Of a stretch of 64,000 nt of DNA, positions 1 to 9,730 are shown piece after piece. Under the pieces are notes generated by a model. That model was not told the origin of the DNA, made no database searches, and saw nothing but the letters and a program-made list of their open reading frames with translations. The number at the start of each line of letters is the position of its first letter. Position 1 is the first letter of the stretch. The stretch is from G963669295 sp963669295 (GTDB taxonomy: Bacteria > Bacteroidota > Bacteroidia > Flavobacteriales_D > CALLUQ01), in NCBI GenBank assembly GCA_963669295.1, contig OY769938.1, positions 620,001-684,000 on the forward strand, read 5' to 3'. Both the position numbers and the translations under genes were made by a program.

Positions 1-2
1 TG

Positions 3-353
3 CATACGTTCCTCCAACAATTTGATGGTTTCATTCACCCCAGCTGCTATTCCGACAATAAAGACAGCGAAGGTGGGGCTCCCATTGTATTGCTTGATGC
101 GCAAGCTACCGGGCTTCCCGTAATTGCCACCCGGCATTGCGACATTCCTTGCGAAGTGATCCATGAACAAACAGGTTGGCTGGCACCAGAAAAAGACGTA
201 GAGCAGCTGGCACAATACATCGAGCAATTGTACCATATGGAACAAGAAGAATACCATCGCTTTGCTACTCGCGCCCGAAAGCACGTGGAAGAAAATTACG
301 ATATTGTGAAAAATAGCTTGTCGTTGCAACAGGTATACGACGCCCTTGTTTGA
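3..353 (+). CDS. Glycosyltransferase, GT-B fold (GT4-like), C-terminal part only
   Basis: The reading frame is open from the first bases of the window, so the gene starts upstream; about 116 C-terminal residues are visible. They contain HPS, then EGGAPIVLLDAQATGLPVIA, the usual GT4 donor-sugar site with the E..P...LEA-type segment, followed by a GWL loop seen near the end of the second Rossmann domain. It should transfer a sugar from a nucleotide donor onto a growing surface glycan at the cytoplasmic membrane. It ends 7 nt before the next glycosyltransferase, so the two are very probably co-transcribed. Donor and acceptor cannot be told from the sequence. Confidence 0.85.
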   Translation, partial: HTFLQQFDGFIHPSCYSDNKDSEGGAPIVLLDAQATGLPVIATRHCDIPCEVIHEQTGWLAPEKDVEQLAQYIEQLYHMEQEEYHRFATRARKHVEENYDIVKNSLSLQQVYDALV

Positions 354-360
354 GCCGCCC

Positions 361-1650
361 ATGACCAAAAAGATCTTGCTCATATCTTACCATTTTCCTC
401 CACAAAACATCATTGCCGCTTTTCGTCCGTACTCTTTTGCGCAACACCTGGGGAAACACCATTTAGAAGTTACTGTGGTGACGCACATGTGGGACCAAAA
501 AAACAGCAAGGGATTGCTGGAAGACGCCCCTACCAATCCTCCCTACCTGGTTGAAGAGCAAGATGGTTATCGTGTTATTCGGGTAAAACGCACGCCACAA
601 TTCATGCAAAGCACCCACCGTTTTTTTAATGCGGCCCCTCCAGTACGCAAGGCCATTACCTATCGTATGAATGCCCGAGGACACTTTCATATTCATACCT
701 ATAACAGCTATCGCAGCATTAAGTCTTTTTTATGGGAACACCTCACTACCACTACCTATGATTTGGTGCTGACCTCTTTTGCTCCTTTTTACAGCGCCCG
801 CATTGCTTACGAAGTCCATGAAAAATTTGGCATTCCCTACGTAGTGGATTTTAGAGACATGCACGACAATCGACTGGCTGCTGATGACTTTGTGCCCGCT
901 CCCAAAGAAAAAAAATACATTGCCCTTACCGAGAAATACTTGCAGCAATGGCTCAGTAAAGCCTTGTTCATTGTTTCTACCAGCAGCGTATGGGCCAATG
1001 CACTGGCACAACGACTCCATGTAAAAGCGCATCGCATCACCAATGGATATGAATTGCCTTTATTTGAAGGCATAGAGAAACAGCCGCAACAACATTTTAC
1101 CATTGCTCACATTGGCACCTTGTATGAAAAGCAAGACCTTCGGCCTTTCATTGGAGGGGTTCAGCAATTCATTCAACAACATCCGGAGCACCGCATGAAA
1201 GTATCGTTCATTGGGCTTAAACCCAACAACCGCGATTACATCCTATCGCTGTTTGAAGCGGCAGGACTCATGGATTGCTTTGAAGCATCGGATCGTGTAC
1301 CGCGAGAAGAGGCGTTGCAACTGTTGAAAAATGCCGATGTTCTTTTTTACCCTGCATGGACCACTACCCGCGGCACCTATTCAGGAAAAATATTTGAATA
1401 CCTTGCTACGCGCAACAACATCCTCATTGCTCCTAACGATAAAGATGTGATTGAAGAATTGATGGCTACCACCAGGGCTGGAGTAGTGGCCAACAGTGCC
1501 GAAGAAGTGGCCCAACAACTCGGCACCTGGTACGCGCAATGGCAGGCCGGACAGCTCCATTACGAAGGCATCGACGAACAAATCACCTATTATTCTAGAG
1601 AACATCAAGCACAATTGTTGGCATCATTGATCAACAATGCCTTAACTTAG
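361..1650 (+). CDS. Glycosyltransferase, GT-B fold (GT4-like)
   Basis: A 429-residue GT-B glycosyltransferase. The N-terminus MTKKILLISYHFPPQ is the first beta strand and glycine-poor loop common in GT4 enzymes that begin with YHFPP or YYWPP. The C-terminal donor site includes SGKIFEYLA (about residues 341-349), a recurrent motif of this subgroup. An in-frame TTG at 346 would add five residues and overlap the previous gene; I prefer ATG 361 because the protein begins naturally there. It lies 7 nt after one glycosyltransferase and 7 nt before a sulfotransferase, so it belongs to the polysaccharide operon. It is similar in type to the protein at 24752-26050. The sugar specificity is unknown. 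Confidence 0.85.
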   Translation: MTKKILLISYHFPPQNIIAAFRPYSFAQHLGKHHLEVTVVTHMWDQKNSKGLLEDAPTNPPYLVEEQDGYRVIRVKRTPQFMQSTHRFFNAAPPVRKAITYRMNARGHFHIHTYNSYRSIKSFLWEHLTTTTYDLVLTSFAPFYSARIAYEVHEKFGIPYVVDFRDMHDNRLAADDFVPAPKEKKYIALTEKYLQQWLSKALFIVSTSSVWANALAQRLHVKAHRITNGYELPLFEGIEKQPQQHFTIAHIGTLYEKQDLRPFIGGVQQFIQQHPEHRMKVSFIGLKPNNRDYILSLFEAAGLMDCFEASDRVPREEALQLLKNADVLFYPAWTTTRGTYSGKIFEYLATRNNILIAPNDKDVIEELMATTRAGVVANSAEEVAQQLGTWYAQWQAGQLHYEGIDEQITYYSREHQAQLLASLINNALT

Positions 1651-1657
1651 CAGCTTG

Positions 1658-2560
1658 ATGAAGCAACCGAATTTTTTCATTGTAGGCGCCCCCAAGTGTG
1701 GAACTACCTCCCTGTTTCACTACCTCAAGCAGCACCCCGACATCTTTATGCCGGAAATTAAAGAGCTGCACTACTTTGCTACCGACCTCACCTTCATCAA
1801 TGCAGGGTCGAAAAATGCCAATACGCTAGAAGAGTACCTCACCCACTTTGAGCCGGCACAACACGAAGCCAGGGTGGGCGAAGCATCGGCCTGTCAGTTG
1901 TTTTCGCACGACGCTGCCCACCGCATCAAAGCATTTGCTCCTGATGCAAAAATTATCATCACACTGCGCAACCCTGCCGACATGATATGGTCGTTGTACG
2001 AACACCGAAAATTTGCCGGGCGCGAAGATGCTCCTACTGTTGAGGCAGCACTGGCACTTGAAAACGATCGCAAGCAGGGGTTGCACCGCCCCGAAGAAGT
2101 GGGGTGGTTAGAAGGCATGTATTACCGCAGCAATGCCCGCTTTAGCAGCTATGTAAAACACTATTTAGAGGTGTTCGGCACCGAAAATGTGAAGGTAATT
2201 TTATTGGAAGAACTGAAAAACGATGCCGCTACCATCTACCGCGAGTTACTGCAATTTTTAGAGGTAGACGACACCTTTACCCCCGACCTTAGCGTACGTA
2301 ACAAAGGGCAGGTAGACCGTTCGTTTGCCCTGCGAAAAACCTTGCGCAAACCACCACGGCTGATGAAGATGGCTGGCAAAATACTTCCATCCAACATACG
2401 CCACCGGTTGGTGGGTAAAATTGTTCGAATGAACACCACCTCTAAGAGCAGCCTTAAAATGGAGGATACATTGCGACAAAAATTGCTCGACGAGTACCAA
2501 CCCGAAATTGAGCAGCTTGCTCAACTTATTCAAAAAAACCTCGCTATATTGTGGCGTTAA
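1658..2560 (+). CDS. Sulfotransferase domain protein (PAPS-dependent, carbohydrate type)
   Basis: A 300-residue sulfotransferase of the heparan-sulfate/Sulfotransfer_1 type. The 5'-phosphosulfate loop is seen as VGAPKCGTTS (residues 9-18, Lys13), and the 3'-phosphate site as RNPADMIWSLYEH with Arg104 and Ser112. Such enzymes move a sulfonate from PAPS to a sugar hydroxyl. A TTG three bases upstream is also in frame; ATG 1658 is chosen. It sits between glycosyltransferases, which suggests it sulfates the glycan they make. It is the first of three distinct sulfotransferases within 10.7 kb. Position specificity cannot be read from the sequence, and no PAPS-producing genes are present in the window. 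Confidence 0.88.
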   Translation: MKQPNFFIVGAPKCGTTSLFHYLKQHPDIFMPEIKELHYFATDLTFINAGSKNANTLEEYLTHFEPAQHEARVGEASACQLFSHDAAHRIKAFAPDAKIIITLRNPADMIWSLYEHRKFAGREDAPTVEAALALENDRKQGLHRPEEVGWLEGMYYRSNARFSSYVKHYLEVFGTENVKVILLEELKNDAATIYRELLQFLEVDDTFTPDLSVRNKGQVDRSFALRKTLRKPPRLMKMAGKILPSNIRHRLVGKIVRMNTTSKSSLKMEDTLRQKLLDEYQPEIEQLAQLIQKNLAILWR

Positions 2561-2575
2561 CCAGCTGTGGGAAGT

Positions 2576-3544
2576 ATGAATGAGGCCCCTGTTTTTCTGT
2601 TAGGCGTACACAAGTCCGGCACCAGCTTATTGCGAAGTTTGTTAGACGGGCATCCCGACTTGTTTGTCATCCCTTTTGAATCGCATTTCTTCCAATGGAT
2701 GGGCAACGACATTCTTTACCCCTACCGGCAGCAACATCAAAACGCTTCTATTGAAACCACTACCCAGCGTATGGTCAATTGGATGGAGCAGGTAAATACT
2801 GTTGCCGACGATTATTCAGACTCCAACATGGTAGGCAAAATTGATGTTGGTAGTTTCAAAACCACCTTAGGTACAGTTGACCCAAAGCAGGAAAAAGCTG
2901 CTTTTGAGGGATATGTACAAGCCATACATCAGGCGTTGCACCAGCAACCTTGTAGCAAACGGGTGGTAGAGAAATCGGTAGAACATGCTGAATTTGCCGC
3001 CAACATTAAGCAACTGTACCCCAACGCTAAATTCATACACATTGTGCGCAACCCTTACTCCAACCTGGTATCGTTGCGTAAATTTAAAACCCCCGGGCAT
3101 TTCCCTTCCATCATCGAGGTGCTCAACACATTAAAAATAGGGTATCACTTTCTTTATCAAAATCAGCGGTACCTGCCCCACGATTACCATGTAGTAAAAT
3201 ACGAGGATCTGGTGCAAGATCCTGAAGGTAGTATTCAGCAAATTGCTTCCTTTTTAAACATTGTTCCTCACGAAAATTTACTGCATCCTACCTCTATGGG
3301 CGAAGCCTGGGAAGGGAACAGCATGAGCGGGCAAAAGTTTACGGGCATTGATGCCAGTAGGCTCCACCGATGGAAAAACGATATTCTTCCTATTGAAGTG
3401 TACTATGCGAACCGCATGTTTTCGCATGTGCTTAATGACTGGGGGTATGAGCCCATGCCCTATTCTGGTGGCTTTTGGAAACGCGCCAGCAAAGAAAAGT
3501 TCAAAACCTACTTGCGAAACCGGTTGTATAAAATTTACCTCTAG
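2576..3544 (+). CDS. Sulfotransferase family protein (PAPS-dependent)
   Basis: A 322-residue sulfotransferase, divergent from its neighbour. The PAPS loop reads LLGVHKSGTSLLRSLL (Lys13, residues about 8-23), and the 3'-phosphate motif is RNPYSNLVS with Arg158 and Ser166. The GHPD following the loop is typical of the Sulfotransfer_3 group. A GTG at 2567 is an alternative start; ATG 2576 gives the standard N-terminus. The stop codon shares its last base with the GTG start of the next glycosyltransferase (TAGTG), indicating translational coupling. The likely role is sulfation of a second position or sugar in the same polysaccharide. Confidence 0.85.
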   Translation: MNEAPVFLLGVHKSGTSLLRSLLDGHPDLFVIPFESHFFQWMGNDILYPYRQQHQNASIETTTQRMVNWMEQVNTVADDYSDSNMVGKIDVGSFKTTLGTVDPKQEKAAFEGYVQAIHQALHQQPCSKRVVEKSVEHAEFAANIKQLYPNAKFIHIVRNPYSNLVSLRKFKTPGHFPSIIEVLNTLKIGYHFLYQNQRYLPHDYHVVKYEDLVQDPEGSIQQIASFLNIVPHENLLHPTSMGEAWEGNSMSGQKFTGIDASRLHRWKNDILPIEVYYANRMFSHVLNDWGYEPMPYSGGFWKRASKEKFKTYLRNRLYKIYL

Positions 3545-4695
3545 TGAGTTTACGCGTACTTCATATTACCAGTTGGTACCCCAACGATAACAATCCGTCG
3601 GAAGCCATTTTTGTAAAAGAGCATGTAGAAGCCCTGGCACCCCATTGCCATAACCACGTCGTCCATTTTCATTTGGCAGAACGACCCCGGCATTTCAACA
3701 AGGTAATTTCAAAACGCATTAGCGATCATGAAGAAGCGCACTTCATTCATACCCGTGCAAAACCATGGCGCATCAAAGAGCAAATTGTATTTCGCCATTT
3801 GAAACGATTGTTACGGCGCAAACAAGTCAACCAACAGTACGACCTGGTGAATTTTCATGTGGCCTTTCCCAACTGTGCCAAGGTGCAAAAGCTACAACAG
3901 TTACTTTCCATTCCAATGGTTATCACCGAACACTGGACCGCTTACCACCTCAATTTTGGGATGCCAAAAGACACCACCAAGCTCGATCGCATTAAACACA
4001 TTTTCCACCATGGGGTAAAAGTTATCACCGTTTCGGAAGCGTTGGCCAACGACATTGCTCAATTTGCTGGCACAGCCATCAATTACGAGGTGGTTCCCAA
4101 TGTAGTATCGGAACACATTCAACTGCCCGAACGCATTGAAGTACCTCAACACCCCACCTTCTTTATGCTCAACAATTGGCGGCCATTAAAAAAGCCGTTT
4201 GTGCTCATCAAGGCTTTTCAAGCCCTGTTGAAACAGTACCCTAATGCCCAATTGAAGATTGGTGGTTTTGGTCCACTGTGGAATGACATGGTGGCCTATG
4301 TGGAGGAACAAGGGTTACAAAACAATGTACAACTGCTAGGACGACTGACCAAGGAAGAGGTAGCCACTGCCATGCACCATGTAACGGCATTTATTCATGC
4401 CACCGCCTACGAAACCTTCTCGGTAGTGTGTGCCGAGGCCATTTGCTCGGGCACACCGGTAGCTGTTACCCACATTCCGGCAGTAGCTGAATTCATTAAC
4501 CCCAGCAACGGCATGCTGGTAGCTCGAAACGAACAGGCCGATTGGGAAGCAGCCTTGCAGCAAATGGTGCAGCAAGAATACGATCGAGCCACCATCAGTC
4601 GGGAAGCCCTTCAGCGATTTTCGAAAGTAGCCGTAGGGCAACGCTATTGGGAAGTATTGAAAGCCACAGTGGCCTCCTACAAATCCGTCAAATAA
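3544..4695 (+). CDS. Glycosyltransferase family 4 protein
   Basis: A 383-residue GT4 enzyme. The N-terminus MSLRVLHITSWYPNDNNP is the typical first strand and loop. The donor-binding half has the EX7E-type motif ETFSVVCAEA (Glu290 and Glu298), followed by GTPVAVT and an NGMLV loop, all standard for retaining GT4 transferases. The GTG start at 3544 overlaps the preceding sulfotransferase stop by one base. No Shine-Dalgarno sequence is visible. It is expected to add one sugar to the lipid-linked repeat unit at the inner face of the membrane. The sugar is unknown. Confidence 0.88.
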   Translation: MSLRVLHITSWYPNDNNPSEAIFVKEHVEALAPHCHNHVVHFHLAERPRHFNKVISKRISDHEEAHFIHTRAKPWRIKEQIVFRHLKRLLRRKQVNQQYDLVNFHVAFPNCAKVQKLQQLLSIPMVITEHWTAYHLNFGMPKDTTKLDRIKHIFHHGVKVITVSEALANDIAQFAGTAINYEVVPNVVSEHIQLPERIEVPQHPTFFMLNNWRPLKKPFVLIKAFQALLKQYPNAQLKIGGFGPLWNDMVAYVEEQGLQNNVQLLGRLTKEEVATAMHHVTAFIHATAYETFSVVCAEAICSGTPVAVTHIPAVAEFINPSNGMLVARNEQADWEAALQQMVQQEYDRATISREALQRFSKVAVGQRYWEVLKATVASYKSVK

Positions 4696-4710
4696 ATTAC
4701 CTTTAGGTGG

Positions 4711-5805
4711 ATGAAACTTGAGCAACAAACCATACTGTTGATCTCGCCCGAAAAGTGGGGAACCAATAAAGTTTCCAAGCACCATTATGCCGAGGCGTTA
4801 GCCAAGGCTGGCAATACCGTTTACTTTATCAACCCACCTGATCAGGAATTGCCAGTTCCCGTAGTCGTACACCCTACCCAACACCGCCATCTTAGCGTGG
4901 TGGATTACAAGAACAAGTACCGGGGACTGCACAAGATGCCTGCTGCCCTTGCTGCACGGTACATTAAGAAACAACTCGACATTATTGCCAACCACTTGCA
5001 ATGTACCCCTACTGTTGTTTGGAATTTCGACCCCTCGCGTTTTTTTAACCTGAAGCGGGTAAGTACCAAAAAGATCTTGCACATTGTTGACTTAAACCAA
5101 CAATTCAACCTCAAGCAAGCATGCAATACCGCTGATGTAGTGCTGGGAGTCAATCAGCCGATCTGTGAAATGTTAGCACAATATGCTCCTGCACATTTAA
5201 TCCCGCATGGTTATCGTGCCCCATTAACATTGCCTCATATTACCATTCCTGGCAAAGCAGCAACCATTAAAGTAGGATATGTAGGTAACTTGCTCATGCA
5301 ATACCTCGACTGGCCACCATTATTACGTGTGGTGGAGCGGCACCCCCATGTTGATTTTATTTTTATTGGTCCATACGAGACCAGCAACCTCGCTCAGGGC
5401 AATGCACAAGAAGCGCATATTGCCCAACTCAAGCAACTGCCCAATGCCCACCTTACAGGTGCTGTGGATGCTGCTATGATTTCTGGCTACTTGCAACAAA
5501 TGCACCTGTTGCTGCTCTCATACAGCAGCAAAGAAGAGCACGTTAAATATGTAGCTTCTACCCACAAACTGTTGGAATATTTTGCCAGTGGCGTACCCAT
5601 TATTGCCAACTATACCGAAGCTTATAAAGACCGTCCTGACTTGCTGACCATGGCCCCGAAGGGAGCCACTATTGAGGCCTTGTTTGAACAACACATTAAC
5701 AAGCTCGATGCTTTTAGCCAGGAAGACCGGGAAGCAAGAATAGCTTTTGCCCAACACAACACTTACGAACACCAACTACAAGCTATTGCAGCACTATTGG
5801 CATGA
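4711..5805 (+). CDS. Glycosyltransferase, GT-B fold
   Basis: A 364-residue protein starting MKLEQQTILLISPEKWG, with a C-terminal GT-B donor domain seen in KVGYVGNLLMQYLDW and in HKLLEYFASGVPIIANYTEA. The LEYFASGVP segment corresponds to the E..A.G.P region of GT4 proteins, though the classical EX7E is incomplete. It lies 15 nt after the previous glycosyltransferase. Its own stop overlaps the following start as ATGA, so it is coupled to the GT2 gene. A near-consensus promoter box (TACCTTTA, about 4698-4705) lies before the start but lacks the final G. The acceptor is unknown. Confidence 0.8.
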   Translation: MKLEQQTILLISPEKWGTNKVSKHHYAEALAKAGNTVYFINPPDQELPVPVVVHPTQHRHLSVVDYKNKYRGLHKMPAALAARYIKKQLDIIANHLQCTPTVVWNFDPSRFFNLKRVSTKKILHIVDLNQQFNLKQACNTADVVLGVNQPICEMLAQYAPAHLIPHGYRAPLTLPHITIPGKAATIKVGYVGNLLMQYLDWPPLLRVVERHPHVDFIFIGPYETSNLAQGNAQEAHIAQLKQLPNAHLTGAVDAAMISGYLQQMHLLLLSYSSKEEHVKYVASTHKLLEYFASGVPIIANYTEAYKDRPDLLTMAPKGATIEALFEQHINKLDAFSQEDREARIAFAQHNTYEHQLQAIAALLA

Positions 5806-6632
5806 GTTCCTCTAAAAATACCGCGCTTGTTTCTATCATTACTCCAGCTTACAATGAAGCCGATTACATTGGGGTGGTTATTGATTCGGTATTGGAACAA
5901 ACCCACCCTCATTGGGAGTTATTGATTGTTGACAACGGCAGTAGCGATGGCACTGCCAGCATTGTACAATCGTATGATGATGAACGCATTCGTTTGTTTC
6001 AACTGGACACCAACAAAGGGGTAAGTCATGCCCGCAACGTTGGGTTGGCAGCCATGCAGGGCAATTACTTTTGCTTTTTGGATGGCGATGACTACATGCC
6101 TCCTAAGAGCCTGGAAATTCGACTCCATGTTTTTGATACCAACCCGGAAGTATGCTTTGTAGATGGTAAGGTGTTGTTTAAAAACAAAACGTTGAGCGAA
6201 ACACTCAATACCTACCAACCTCGCTTCAGGGGTTATCCGTTGCCCGAATTGATTGCTTTAAGCAACTCATGCTATTTTGGCAATACATGGATGGTAAAGC
6301 GCGAAGCAGGCATCAACTATCAGTTTGATGAAACAATGACCCATGCCGAAGATCTGCTGTTTTACATGAGCATTGCCAGCAACCGGCTGTACGATTACAC
6401 GAACGAAGAAGTATTGCATTACCGCATTACAGGCACCTCGGCCATGTCGAACATCGAATTGCTGGAGGAAAGTTATTTTAAGCTGTACCGTATGCTGAAG
6501 GCACAGCACCTCTTTCCCAACGAGGAGGGGCAGCACACCTTCAAATCAAAAATCAAGCGTATCTTGTATCGCTCGTATCTCAAACAATGGAAGCTCGGCA
6601 AGGCGCTTCGGGTAATGAAACGGCATGAGTAA
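5802..6632 (+). CDS. Glycosyltransferase family 2 protein
   Basis: A 276-residue GT-A enzyme, the only GT2 member of this run. The N-terminal nucleotide-binding part reads VSIITPAYNEADYI and LLIVDNGSSDGT, and the metal-binding site is FLDGDDY (Asp94, Asp96, Asp97). GT2 enzymes of this kind are inverting and use UDP- or dTDP-sugars. No transmembrane segment is visible, so it should act as a peripheral cytoplasmic enzyme. The start overlaps the previous stop by 4 nt (ATGA) and its stop overlaps the next start by 8 nt, placing it in the middle of the operon. Confidence 0.9.
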   Translation: MSSSKNTALVSIITPAYNEADYIGVVIDSVLEQTHPHWELLIVDNGSSDGTASIVQSYDDERIRLFQLDTNKGVSHARNVGLAAMQGNYFCFLDGDDYMPPKSLEIRLHVFDTNPEVCFVDGKVLFKNKTLSETLNTYQPRFRGYPLPELIALSNSCYFGNTWMVKREAGINYQFDETMTHAEDLLFYMSIASNRLYDYTNEEVLHYRITGTSAMSNIELLEESYFKLYRMLKAQHLFPNEEGQHTFKSKIKRILYRSYLKQWKLGKALRVMKRHE

Positions 6633-7833
6633 AGACGTTATCGTATTGATTTACCACAGCTACAAAGACCCTATTTTTCATGGGTTAATGTTGCAATACC
6701 TCAAGGCTTATAATCGCGATAATACCCATCACTTCCATCTCATTACCTTCGAACAAGAGGCGTATCAACTGAACGCGTCGGAACAAGCTGCAGCACAGGC
6801 TGAATTGAACCAACATGGCATTACCTGGTACCCCATTCCTTACCACACAGGCAGCATGTTGGTGTTAAAAAAAGCCTACGATGTATGGCTGGGATACCGG
6901 TCGGCTAAACGCATTAAAAAGCAATACAACGTACAAACCATCCTTGGATTTACCGCTGTTTCGGGAGCCATCAGCTATTTATTTTCGCGTTGGCTCAAGT
7001 TACAATTGGTGCTTTTCAATTTCGAACCTCATAGCGATTACATGGTCGACTTTGGTACGTGGAGCAAGGGCAGTTTGAAGTACAAAATCTTGCATCGCCT
7101 GGAGCGCAAACAAGCAATGCGCAGCAAGCACCTGGCCGTGCCCACAACCCATACCTTGCAATTGGTAAACAATTGGCACACTACCGCCAACACCTACATG
7201 GTGCCCACCTCTATTGATACCGACCTGTTGGTATTTTCGCCCGAACAACGAGCGGCACTGCGCGAGCAACTGCAGTTGAACAACAAACGTGTGGCACTGT
7301 ACCTGGGGAAATTTGATGGCATTTACTATTCGGCAAGCGAGGTGGGGCAATGGGTAAAACAACTGCAAAGCCACATCAACGATCTTTACTTGTGGGTAAT
7401 TACTCCTAACAACGTAGAAGAGGTTAGGCAAGCATTGGGGCAACATTTGCCCGCTAGTAGTTATCAGGTACAAGGTACTGTTCCGTATGCTGAAATTGCA
7501 CACTACATCTCTGCATCAGATATTGGGTTGGTGGCCATTCCTCCCTATCCTTCACAAAAATACCGGTGTCCTATAAAAACGGCCAACTACCTTTCGTGCG
7601 GTGTTCCTTACCTCATTAATAAAGGCATTGCCGATGATGATGCGGTGGCTGAAAAACACCAGGTGGGCGTGGCTTTTGATGACTTTAGTGCTGCCAGCAT
7701 TGATGCCGGTGTGGAGCGGTTAAATGCGTTACTGGCTGAAGACCAACAAACCTTACGCCAACGCTGTCGCGAGGTGGCCATTCAATACCGGGGCATTCAC
7801 AATACTGTAGAAGCATTGCAGCAAATGCTTTAA
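6625..7833 (+). CDS. Glycosyltransferase, GT-B fold (putative)
   Basis: A 402-residue protein. The N-terminal half lacks a textbook motif, but the second half has VALYLGKFDG, LWVITPNN, ASDIGLVAIPPYPSQKYRCP and KTANYLSCGVPYLIN. The last two correspond to the donor-sugar site of GT4-like enzymes (AD..L.P and E..ACG.P). It overlaps the GT2 gene by 8 nt and is the last gene of the forward polysaccharide run. Its stop codon shares the tetranucleotide TTAA with the stop codon of the convergent membrane-protein gene. The assignment as a glycosyltransferase is firm by fold; substrate is unknown. Confidence 0.75.
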   Translation: MSKDVIVLIYHSYKDPIFHGLMLQYLKAYNRDNTHHFHLITFEQEAYQLNASEQAAAQAELNQHGITWYPIPYHTGSMLVLKKAYDVWLGYRSAKRIKKQYNVQTILGFTAVSGAISYLFSRWLKLQLVLFNFEPHSDYMVDFGTWSKGSLKYKILHRLERKQAMRSKHLAVPTTHTLQLVNNWHTTANTYMVPTSIDTDLLVFSPEQRAALREQLQLNNKRVALYLGKFDGIYYSASEVGQWVKQLQSHINDLYLWVITPNNVEEVRQALGQHLPASSYQVQGTVPYAEIAHYISASDIGLVAIPPYPSQKYRCPIKTANYLSCGVPYLINKGIADDDAVAEKHQVGVAFDDFSAASIDAGVERLNALLAEDQQTLRQRCREVAIQYRGIHNTVEALQQML

Positions 7834-9191
7834 TGGGTAAGCTGCCGTTTTGACTGCTGTTTGTGCAAGTGCAGTAAAATGAATAAAGCGGAAGGGAAGA
7901 AAGGCAACAACGGGATTTTAAAGCGCACCAATGCTCCAAAGTTAGAGGTAGATATTCCTATTACAAAGGCAAACAGCACAGCAAAAATGAGCATAAAAAA
8001 CACCACCCTTTCAGTAAACATCAGCTTGAGTAGCTTCCAACGCACTTTTACCAGCACCCATGCGGTAAGTATCAGTAAAAAGAGGTTTTCCAATCCGCTC
8101 AACATCATTACCACACTTCTACTTTCCCATACACCAGGACGGTAAAGCCCCGAAGCTGTAGCAATAGGAAACTTACTCGCCACCCCACCAATACTGGCGT
8201 CAAAATCGCCAATATCAAAGCTGTTTCCTCCGTAGTAATCCGATTTCAAATCTTGCTGGGTTACCACTACCGTTTCCAATGCCTGATCGAGCGCAAACTT
8301 AGACAAGGTGTTGCCCAGGCTATTCAAAATTAGCAGGCTTCCCCCCACTACCAACAACGTTACTAAGGGTACCACCACATAATTCATCCAAAAGTTGGTT
8401 TGCTTAATAAAGGTGTAGGCAATCCACAACAAAGCACATGGCAACAACACCATAAAGATGTACGGCTTAATGGATATTAACACATACAAGCCTATTAAAA
8501 ACCCGAAAATTTTGCCTGGAGTGAACCTGCGTTTAATCATCAATTCGTTGATGGAATACACCAACAGGCAAGTAGCAGAAAGGGTAAACGTATCTTTTAA
8601 CAGTCCAGACCCCCAAAAAATCATGGAAGGCATAAAAATTACAGTGAGGGCCAGTTGTTTGTATACTTTGGGAAAGTACTCTACCAGCATGGTATAGAGC
8701 TTCCAAATGCCATAATACGATAAACTCGACAGCACCACTGTGCTGAGCAAGTAACTTTTAAACGATAAAATGAGGATGGGTGATACCAGCCGAATCACCG
8801 TAAATGTTTTGGTATCGAAATACATGTAGCCCAATGGATATCCGGTATTGATGTCGAAGTACGAACGGTTTTCCATACTTGCTTCGCTGAACAACACATG
8901 AAAAAAATCGGACGGACTCCGCTCAAAGAGGTTGGCAAAAGCCATCGACGACTGGTAGTAACTGATGGTATCTCCCCCTTTGTAGTAGTAGATATAAATA
9001 AGTACAAAGGCTATGGCTCCAAAAATCTTAGCGGCCAGTCCCCAAATGAAGTACCCATGGCCCGGCAACTGCAAACGCTTACCTTTTCCAAACCGGTAGG
9101 CAAAGAAGAAGATGATCGCAATGTATATTGGCAACAACACAAACTCCCAGGTTTGCATTTCCAAATTGCCGAAATACGTTGTTCTTATCAT
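7830..9191 (-). CDS. Polytopic membrane protein, possibly polysaccharide polymerase/assembly
   Basis: A 453-residue integral membrane protein with roughly ten hydrophobic segments: the first from about residue 15, then one every 30-40 residues, and a long hydrophilic loop around residues 300-365 before the last segments. Multi-span proteins with one large periplasmic loop are typical of Wzy-like polymerases, but I see no signature motif, so this is inference from topology and from its place beside a glycosyltransferase operon. It lies 7 nt downstream of rlmH on the same strand. Its stop overlaps the stop of the convergent glycosyltransferase by 4 bp. Confidence 0.7.
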   Translation of the reverse strand: MIRTTYFGNLEMQTWEFVLLPIYIAIIFFFAYRFGKGKRLQLPGHGYFIWGLAAKIFGAIAFVLIYIYYYKGGDTISYYQSSMAFANLFERSPSDFFHVLFSEASMENRSYFDINTGYPLGYMYFDTKTFTVIRLVSPILILSFKSYLLSTVVLSSLSYYGIWKLYTMLVEYFPKVYKQLALTVIFMPSMIFWGSGLLKDTFTLSATCLLVYSINELMIKRRFTPGKIFGFLIGLYVLISIKPYIFMVLLPCALLWIAYTFIKQTNFWMNYVVVPLVTLLVVGGSLLILNSLGNTLSKFALDQALETVVVTQQDLKSDYYGGNSFDIGDFDASIGGVASKFPIATASGLYRPGVWESRSVVMMLSGLENLFLLILTAWVLVKVRWKLLKLMFTERVVFFMLIFAVLFAFVIGISTSNFGALVRFKIPLLPFFPSALFILLHLHKQQSKRQLTH

Positions 9192-9198
9192 GCGCTAA

Positions 9199-9672
9199 CT
9201 ATTGGTGGTGATAAGGCTGTCCTTTAAGTATAGTCATGGCGCGGTATACCTGTTCTACAAAAAACAACCGCACCATCTGGTGCGAGAATGTCATCTTCGA
9301 CAAAGCCACCTTGCCTTGTGCTTGTTGATATACCTCTTCCGAAAATCCATAGGCACCGCCAATCACAAAGGTAAGGCTACGTACACCACGATTCATGTGT
9401 TGCTGAAAATAGTTGGCCCACCCCGTAGAGGTAAACTCCTTCCCCTTTTCATCCATTAAGATGAGCACTGTTCCCGCATCCAATTGATTTAAAATTAGCC
9501 GACCCTCCTCTTCTTTCAACTGCGCTTCCGATTTATTCTTCGCATTCTTCACATCCTGCACCACCACCATGTCAAAAGGAATATAATGCTTCAAGCGCTT
9601 TAAATACTGCGCTATTCCTTCTTTCAGGTAGTCTTGATTGGTTTTGCCTACAACAATTAGCTTTACTTTCAT
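9199..9672 (-). CDS. rlmH: RlmH, 23S rRNA pseudouridine-1915 N3-methyltransferase
   Basis: A 157-residue SPOUT-class methyltransferase of the usual length for RlmH. It methylates N3 of pseudouridine 1915 in helix 69 of 23S rRNA, using SAM, on assembled 70S ribosomes. Visible signatures are MKVKLIVVGKT at the N-terminus, LMDEKGKEFTS in the middle, and the knot region FVIGGAYGFSEEV followed by LSKMTFSHQMVRLFFVEQVY near the C-terminus. It is divergent from the sulfotransferase gene at 9778 and lies just upstream of the membrane-protein gene, with which it probably shares a transcript without a functional link. Confidence 0.97.
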   Translation of the reverse strand: MKVKLIVVGKTNQDYLKEGIAQYLKRLKHYIPFDMVVVQDVKNAKNKSEAQLKEEEGRLILNQLDAGTVLILMDEKGKEFTSTGWANYFQQHMNRGVRSLTFVIGGAYGFSEEVYQQAQGKVALSKMTFSHQMVRLFFVEQVYRAMTILKGQPYHHQ

Positions 9673-9730
9673 CGCACAACTATTGGGTCAAAATAACATA
9701 TTATTTCGCACACCACCGGAAATTGGCACA